A DNA stretch of 5,332 bases from a bacterium. GTDB taxonomy: Bacteria > Dependentiae > Babeliae > Babeliales > RVW-14. This document shows, in pieces, positions 1 through 5,100 of the stretch. Position numbers and translations under genes: made by a program. Numbering within the stretch: the stretch's first letter is position 1; each line of letters starts with the position of its first letter. The notes under the pieces were generated by a model, which was not told where the DNA came from, made no database searches, and saw only the letters and a list, made by a program, of their open reading frames with translations. The stretch covers positions 1-5,332 of the forward strand of contig RGUK01000123.1 in NCBI GenBank assembly GCA_010027825.1, written 5' to 3'.

Positions 1-26
1 CTCGGCCGATCGGCCGAGGGTTTTCT
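1..26 (+). terminator. Probable intrinsic terminator (GC-rich palindrome plus T-run)
   Basis: Bases 1-18 (ctcggccgatcggccgag) are a perfect 18-bp palindrome. It can fold as a 7-bp GC-rich stem with a GATC loop and is followed by gg and a short T-run (tttt at 21-24). A GC-dense stem before Ts in an otherwise AT-rich region is the classic Rho-independent terminator layout, so it probably ends a + strand gene left of the window. The stem may continue leftward outside the window: gg at 19-20 would pair with a preceding cc. The T-run is short and broken by ctgtg, so efficiency is uncertain. A protein-binding palindrome is the alternative. Confidence 0.6.
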
Positions 27-44
27 GTGTTCAAAGTTTCAAGC

Positions 45-50
45 TATAAT
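45..50 (+). promoter_or_regulatory. Putative -10 box (TATAAT) for the glycosyltransferase/sulfotransferase operon
   Basis: A perfect TATAAT lies just after the probable terminator and about 50 bases before the glycosyltransferase start, where an operon promoter is expected. No good -35 hexamer is present: at 16-18 bp spacing the sequence is ttttct/tttctg/ttctgt, and there is no extended TGn. It may therefore be a weak sigma-70-type promoter or one read by a phage-modified polymerase. The run tataatata resembles but does not match the T4 late motif TATAAATA. If this box is used, transcription would start near base 57. Confidence 0.45.
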
Positions 51-64
51 ATAAGAAGGTACAC

Positions 65-85
65 TTGCAAGATTGGTCCATGTAG
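65..85 (+). other. Possible 6-codon leader peptide ORF (TTG start)
   Basis: TTG at 65-67 opens a six-codon frame (MQDWSM if initiated) ending at TAG 83-85. It is preceded at 5-base spacing by agaagg (54-59), the best Shine-Dalgarno-like sequence in the left control region. The stop codon falls at the end of the left arm of the 72-108 hairpin, so a ribosome here would melt that arm. An ATG-TAG start-stop pair also sits in the same frame at 80-85. Such a short frame can easily arise by chance. If transcription starts near base 57 from the TATAAT box, most of the Shine-Dalgarno sequence would be missing from the RNA. Confidence 0.15.
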
Positions 86-108
86 CTAAAATACCCACAT
101 GGACCAAT
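72..108 (+). promoter_or_regulatory. 12-bp perfect inverted repeat (hairpin) over the glycosyltransferase start
   Basis: Bases 72-83 (attggtccatgt) are the exact reverse complement of bases 97-108 (acatggaccaat), with a 13-base A-rich spacer at 84-96. In RNA this gives a 12-bp stem whose right arm contains the ATG at 99-101. The second in-frame ATG, at 111-113, lies 2 bases past the stem. No T-run follows directly, so it is a poor terminator. It may control translation initiation of the glycosyltransferase, or act as a DNA operator for a dimeric regulator. The repeat itself is directly visible; its role is inferred. Confidence 0.6.
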
Positions 109-1034
109 ACATGATTTTTCACATCGACGGTGGTGTAGGTAAAAATATAATCGCTACAGCCGTTGTAAAGTCGCTTGTAGCAGCTTATCCGGAAAGAAAA
201 CTTGTTGTAGTTACAGCATGGCCTGAAGTGTTTCTACACAACCCAAGCGTTTACCGGGTCTACAAATTTGGCTTCCTACCGTACTTCTACGACGACTATA
301 TAAGAGATAAGGATACGAAAGTTTTTAGAACTGAACCATATCATACCGAAGATATTCTCTATAAGCGAAAGCATTTAAGTGAAATTTGGTGTGATCTTTT
401 TGGTATACCTTGTATTACGAAGAAGCCTGAGCTCTACCCAACCCAACGTGAACTCATGTTTATTGAACGTCAGGTTAATAAAGAAGGTCCAATCCTACTT
501 GTTCAATCATGCGGTGGTGCAGAAAGCCAGCAACACCCTTATTCGTGGTCAAGAGATCTACCGCCTGTTTTCGCACAAGAAGTTGTTGATGCTATAAAAG
601 GTAATTTTAGTAAAGTGCTTCATGTACGGAGAGATAATCAACCTATATTAAACGGTACTATTCAAGTTACTGATTCCGTGAGAAATTTACTCCTTTATAT
701 ACCGTTTGCAGATAAGATACTCGGTATTGATTCACTTATTCAACATGCAGCTGCAGCCTATGATAAAGAAGCGGTTGTTGGTTGGATAGCAAATTCACCT
801 GTTGTATTTGGTCACAAAGTTCATAAAAATATTCTACCAGCTGAAACAAAGTCATTTAGACACTTTATTGATAGCTATTTAGAGGAATCAGATTGGGTAG
901 GTGGCCGTTTTCACGAATGCCCGTACGACGATGTTAATACAATATTTGACAAAGATCAATTTGTTGAAGCACTTCTTGGATCAAAATCCGGTGAGTTGCT
1001 TTTTGATATGCCAGCTACTACATTAACATTCTAA
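99..1034 (+). CDS. GT9-like (heptosyltransferase-type) glycosyltransferase, probable GT-B fold
   Basis: This 311-residue protein resembles family 9 glycosyltransferases, which transfer a sugar from a nucleotide donor and have two Rossmann-like halves. The N-terminal half has a glycine-rich loop HIDGGVGKN (residues 8-16), then a helix and the strand KLVVVTAWPEVF (34-45). The second half starts near 131 (PILLVQSCGGAE). It carries KILGIDSLIQHAAAA (206-220), which matches the family's G-[VI]-D-S-G-x-x-H-x-A-A-A donor-site signature except that the second Gly is Leu. The usual GD after the N-terminal glycines is GK here, so the residue matching the catalytic Asp of WaaC appears replaced. Length is normal to slightly short for GT9. 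ATG at 99 has no Shine-Dalgarno and lies inside a hairpin. ATG at 111 (MIFHIDGG...) is a real alternative, with GGA seven bases upstream, and fits the family N-terminus well. The gene is coupled to the sulfotransferase, suggesting a shared glycan pathway; the acceptor is unknown. The general family call is fairly secure, catalytic activity less so. Confidence 0.7.
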   Translation: MDQYMIFHIDGGVGKNIIATAVVKSLVAAYPERKLVVVTAWPEVFLHNPSVYRVYKFGFLPYFYDDYIRDKDTKVFRTEPYHTEDILYKRKHLSEIWCDLFGIPCITKKPELYPTQRELMFIERQVNKEGPILLVQSCGGAESQQHPYSWSRDLPPVFAQEVVDAIKGNFSKVLHVRRDNQPILNGTIQVTDSVRNLLLYIPFADKILGIDSLIQHAAAAYDKEAVVGWIANSPVVFGHKVHKNILPAETKSFRHFIDSYLEESDWVGGRFHECPYDDVNTIFDKDQFVEALLGSKSGELLFDMPATTLTF

Positions 1035-1852
1035 TGATCTTCTTTAACTCGTCGATGCCTAGGAGCATGAGTACACTCCTTCAGTGTATTCTGAATCAGA
1101 ACCCTGAAATCTGTGCTACACCTACTGATCCTGTTCTGGAGTATCTTTATGGAGCAAGAATGAACTTTACCAACACACCTGAAGTTAAAGCTATTGATCA
1201 AGAGCTAGCTTTTAAGACTTGGCGTGGTTTTTGTAAAGGTGGATTGGAGGGATATGCAAAATCATATTCTAATAAACCACATCTCTGTGTTAAGACCCGT
1301 GGCGGTACTATTCATTACCGTTGGTTTGAATCTTTTATGGGTGAGAAGCCAAAGATGATCTGTATGGTTAGAAACCTAAAGAGTGTTTTCTCCTCTATGG
1401 AAAAGCTATATAGGAAGAATCAAGAACATCATCAGTCTATTCAGAATCATGCTGAGATGAAAGGTACAAGTACAGCTAAGAGAATTGATGCTTGGGTTGC
1501 TTCACCTCCTGTAGGATTGGCTCTTGAGCGTTTACAGCAGACATTCCTTGAAGGTATTAATAAGGAAGTGCTCTATATTAGAGCAGAAGATTTAACTAGT
1601 TACCCTGATCGTGAGATGAATAAGATCTATGAGTATCTAGGTCTTACCCACGTTAGGCATGACTTCGATAATATTGAACAGACTGTTAAAGAGGATGATT
1701 CAGTATATGGTCTGACAAATGATCTCCATACTATTCGTCAGAAGGTACAACCACTAACTCCAGATTACAATACTATACTTGGTAAGCAAATCTGTGATTG
1801 GATTGATAATAACTTTGCATGGTATCAGCAAAGTTTCGGTTATACGAAGTAA
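1034..1852 (+). CDS. Sulfotransferase family protein (PAPS-dependent type)
   Basis: This 272-residue protein has the hallmarks of enzymes that move a sulfuryl group from PAPS to a hydroxyl or amine, often on a glycan. The 5'-phosphosulfate loop is SSMPRSMSTLLQ (residues 6-17), matching the family's PRSGTTLL pattern with Met for Gly. The 3'-phosphate site is MICMVRNLKSVFSS (108-121): Arg113 and Ser121 are eight residues apart, as in cytosolic SULTs. VLYIRAEDL (179-187) followed by a helix and EYLGL (200-204) matches the usual C-terminal part of the core. Length is normal for bacterial and phage members. Its ATG shares one base with the TAA of the glycosyltransferase (1032-1036, taatg). There is no Shine-Dalgarno sequence, so translational coupling is likely. 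The TAA stop abuts the stop of the opposite-strand 80-residue gene. The substrate cannot be read from sequence. By context it is probably a sugar added by the neighbouring glycosyltransferase, or a surface or virion glycan. Confidence 0.82.
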   Translation: MIFFNSSMPRSMSTLLQCILNQNPEICATPTDPVLEYLYGARMNFTNTPEVKAIDQELAFKTWRGFCKGGLEGYAKSYSNKPHLCVKTRGGTIHYRWFESFMGEKPKMICMVRNLKSVFSSMEKLYRKNQEHHQSIQNHAEMKGTSTAKRIDAWVASPPVGLALERLQQTFLEGINKEVLYIRAEDLTSYPDREMNKIYEYLGLTHVRHDFDNIEQTVKEDDSVYGLTNDLHTIRQKVQPLTPDYNTILGKQICDWIDNNFAWYQQSFGYTK

Positions 1853-2095
1853 TTAAACAAACCGTATATTACCAGAATTAATGAGATCTTTAGCTCGTTG
1901 AAGCGCTGATTCATTTGTCCAAATACCTGCTTCCTCGTATTCCACAGGTCCATACCAGAGGTAGATATCTCTTCCGAGAGCTGGAATTGTTGTCCAGATA
2001 GTTTGACTAGCAGAGCTGTCTACGACTCTATCGAGTACGAGACTGTTTGTATCTATATCAATAGATTGTTCGGGTTGAATTATAATTGTTGCCAT
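1853..2095 (-). CDS. Hypothetical 80-residue protein downstream of the fibre gene
   Basis: I do not recognise this family. It starts at ATG 2093-2095, 8 bases after the fibre stop codon on the same strand, and ends at TAA 1853-1855. The spacing implies co-transcription with the fibre. The upstream sequence is AT-rich with no Shine-Dalgarno, so coupling to the fibre's termination is possible. The protein is acidic and soluble, with no signal peptide or membrane segment. The first half looks like beta strands (ATIIIQPEQ, SLVLDRVVDS); an aromatic stretch IYLWYGPVEYEEAGIW follows at residues 44-59. The C-terminal part (SALQRAKDLINSG, 63-75) is probably one helix. Small genes just after phage fibre genes often encode fibre-assembly chaperones, tip proteins or adaptor subunits, but nothing here decides between these. 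The codons read as a real gene and no longer competing frame overlaps it. Confidence 0.75.
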   Translation of the reverse strand: MATIIIQPEQSIDIDTNSLVLDRVVDSSASQTIWTTIPALGRDIYLWYGPVEYEEAGIWTNESALQRAKDLINSGNIRFV

Positions 2096-2103
2096 AATGT
2101 TAT

Positions 2104-5100
2104 TTAGTTAATTTTAAAGACTTCTACCTTTGTCCAAGCACCATCTGATGTACCTACAATGCTTTGAGCGGCATTGCTTGAATAGGCTGTAAATTCGAGA
2201 TAATCGGTCGTACCATTAAGATAGGAAATGCCTGATGTATTCTGTGTTGTATTAACATTAGAGCTATTAATAGGCTGCTGGGCTAGAGCTACCGATGTTC
2301 CATTTCTTCTAATTTGAATGTTATTTTGATTACCTGAGCCTGATGTACCACCGACCCAGGCTACTTGATAGTCAACATGATAGTAACCTGGTATAGTTGG
2401 TGTAATTCTACGGGTACTCCTATTAAACCAATTATTTGGATCATTTATAGGATCGAGAGTGACAACAGTATCAGCAGCATTATTAGCAGTTTGATTTGCT
2501 GTTAACGATAAAGTAGTAACATAGTTTGTATTTGATTCTATATTTCCCTGAACCGATAGATTATTTACATATGTATAATTTGCTTTTGTAGCACTTAAGC
2601 TTGATCCGAGAATAAACGTATTAGCGAATCCATTTGTATGGTTACACTGACCACCGGCAATAAAGCTGTAGTTATTAAGTGCATTATTTTTTGCACCCCC
2701 AACAACAACACTATAGTTAGCAGAGGCTGTATTACAGAAACCACCAACAACTACATCGACACCACCGGCACAGTTACATTGACCACCTACTACTACTGAG
2801 CAACTAAATGATGTTGAATTACAGCAGCCACCACCGATAAAATTACCACCACCACCGGAATTTATGCAGTTACCAACACCACCTGCAATACTACTATAGG
2901 TACCTGCGACGTTATTACCTGAACCTGCTGCAACAAAGGAGTAAGTACCAGAAGCTGTGTTGTATCTCCCGCTGACAATACCTGCTCCAGATCCAGATGA
3001 GCAGTTATTGGCACCACCTGCAACGACAGCGAAGGTATTAGCTACTCTATTTGTCGCTCCACCACCAATAAACGAATAAGCACCAGATGCGGAATTACCA
3101 GACCCACCTGCGATTGTTATTCTATTAGAACTACCAGTTATCGTATTCTGGATACCACCACCAATAAACCCACTGCTACCTGTTGTTGTAATCTGATTCT
3201 GACCACCACCTACGATAACATGATCTGCATTTGTGGATGTAATTCTATTAGTTCTACCGCCGCCTAAAAAGCCATAACAACCAGAGTTTGTATTATAGTA
3301 CCCACCATTCAACACACCATAGCACCCAGAAGCAGTATTCAGTACACCACCACCGATAAAACTCGTGCAACCATTATTGTTTACGCATCTATCATATACC
3401 CAAATGCTACATGCACTTGCTCCCGTTCTACATGTACTATAATCACCGTTAATGATAATACAGTTAGCAGCATTAGTTACAACGTTAGCTGTAGCAAAAC
3501 ACGCTGATGATAGAGTACTATTTGCAGTACCTGATGTCATCCACATCAAAGAAACTGCACCAGTTGTACCTGATGCACTGAAACATGAACCGATACCGTT
3601 AAGAATTAACGCTGTGTTTGTACCGTTACCTGAGATAGAAGCAGCTGCTGTAATATTAGCTGGAGTATAACCACCGGTATGGTTAAATGAACCACCTACA
3701 ATACTAGAATTAAATAGAGGGTTGTAGTTGAATTTACCACCAACGATTGTCGAATGTGTACCACCACAAATAGCATTGCAAACTCCTCCACCTATATTAG
3801 AGAGTAAACCTGTTACACGATTTAGACATCCTCCACCTATACTTCCACCGCTTGATATTATTGCATTAGAAGCACCACCTGCTACAACCGCATTTTGACC
3901 AGTAATATTATTAAACGAACCTCCACCAATTGCAGAATACCAACCAGAAACAGAATTTTGTCTACCCCCAGCTATAAATGCATAACCGGGGGTTGCAGTA
4001 ATACAATTTATATTACCACCTCCAATAAACGAACCACCGAATCCTGTATTACAATTTCCAATTCCACCAGCTATAGCTCCACTATTAGTTGTAATATTAC
4101 AAATACCACCTCCAATAAAACCATAACAGCCTGAAGCTGTATTAAGCTTTCCACCGCCTATAAAGTTATTATAACCTGTATTATTAATCGCTCTATCATA
4201 GACATAGATACTACAGGCACTAAGACCGGACGCTGTGCATGTACTATAATCACCATTAATAATAACATAGTTTGTACCAGTTGCAGCAATTGTAGCTGTT
4301 GTAAATAAACCAGCGCTTAATGGTGTTGCTGTTGTAGAATAATAAATAGAAACATTGTTAGATGTAAAAGGTGAAGAGAAACAGCTTTGGATACCTGTAC
4401 CTGTTAAACGAGTTTGAGAACCATTACCTGATATTGAAGCAGCTGCTGTAATACCGAAAGGAGCAAAGCCACCAGTGTGATTTGCAACACCACCACCGAT
4501 AACTGAGTCTCTTAAAGGGTTATAGTTACCGAGACCTCCGATAATATTAGCATATACACCGGAAGCTAAATTACAATTACCGCCTAGAGAACTAGAAAAA
4601 ATGCCTGTAGCAATATTATTACCATACGTTGTATCAATAGATGAAACGCTTGGATCGTATGTAAAAACATTTGATGAAAGTTTAACATAGCGAGAATCTG
4701 TATCCAATTGTTGAATTGTTGGTAGAGGGTGAGAGTGATCATAAAGAGCAAATCTCGGTATGTCATTTTGATATGATCCACCTACATTACCAATATCTGT
4801 TAAGTAGCTTGGAGACAGGCTTGTCTGTCTAATTTTAACTTCATTAGACCAATTAGTTGCAGTAGGATTTCCTAGAGAAAACGGCCATTCTGAAGCACCA
4901 GTAAATGAAAGAACGGGAGAATTATCATCAGGGTAACCTTGTGTTATGACCCATTTTGCACCTGCGAATGTTTTATACCAGATATAAGCATCACCTGTAC
5001 CATTATACCAAACAGGAAGCCCGTTTATAAACAATTGTTGAGGAGGGTCTCCACCATCATAAGCATACCCGTAATTACCATTGAAGATATTATTAGTAAA

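Larger units (their letters stand above)
2605..4602 (-). repeat. Beta-roll repeat region of the fibre (about 31 GG turns, modal period 15 residues)
   Basis: Across residues 203-868 of the fibre a unit of the form [SY]-x-[IV]-x-GG-x-x-N-x-x-S/T-G recurs. Using the last G of each GG(G) turn, I count positions 210, 225, 240, then 353 to 506 (11 turns), then 621 to 868 (17 turns). Most steps are 15 residues, with a range of 14-18. The gaps 240-353 and 506-621 are the two inserted domains. The DNA shows the same signal as repeated ccaccacc-rich blocks on the + strand. The pattern matches YadA-head/Hep_Hag-type left-handed beta-rolls, whose turns stack and trimerise to form a stiff rod. It is not a CRISPR array or a tandem DNA satellite, because units are diverged and vary in length. 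Confidence 0.8.

Noticed and set aside
72..118. The 12-bp inverted repeat plus attttt as a terminator
   Set aside because: The stem ends inside the start region of the next gene and the T-run starts several bases after it; a terminator here would cut off the operon it precedes.
129..146. GGVGKN in the first gene resembles the deviant Walker A motif (KGGVGKT) of ParA-type ATPases
   Set aside because: The preceding Lys and following Thr/Ser are absent, there is no Walker B-like block in place, and the C-terminal GIDSLIQHAAAA signature and overall layout fit a GT-B/GT9 fold.
379..597. Out-of-frame ORF at 379-597 on the + strand
   Set aside because: It is nested within the glycosyltransferase gene, in another frame, with no recognisable domain or start signal.
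3452..4134. Open frames on the + strand at 3452-3670 and 3895-4134
   Set aside because: They lie wholly inside the fibre gene on the opposite strand, have low-complexity antisense-like composition (Thr/Ser/Ile or Ala/Val rich) and no ribosome binding site.
2605..4602. Repeated ccaccacc-type DNA blocks as a CRISPR array or satellite
   Set aside because: Units are diverged, of variable length, lack constant spacers and stay in one reading frame; they are explained by the beta-roll codons.
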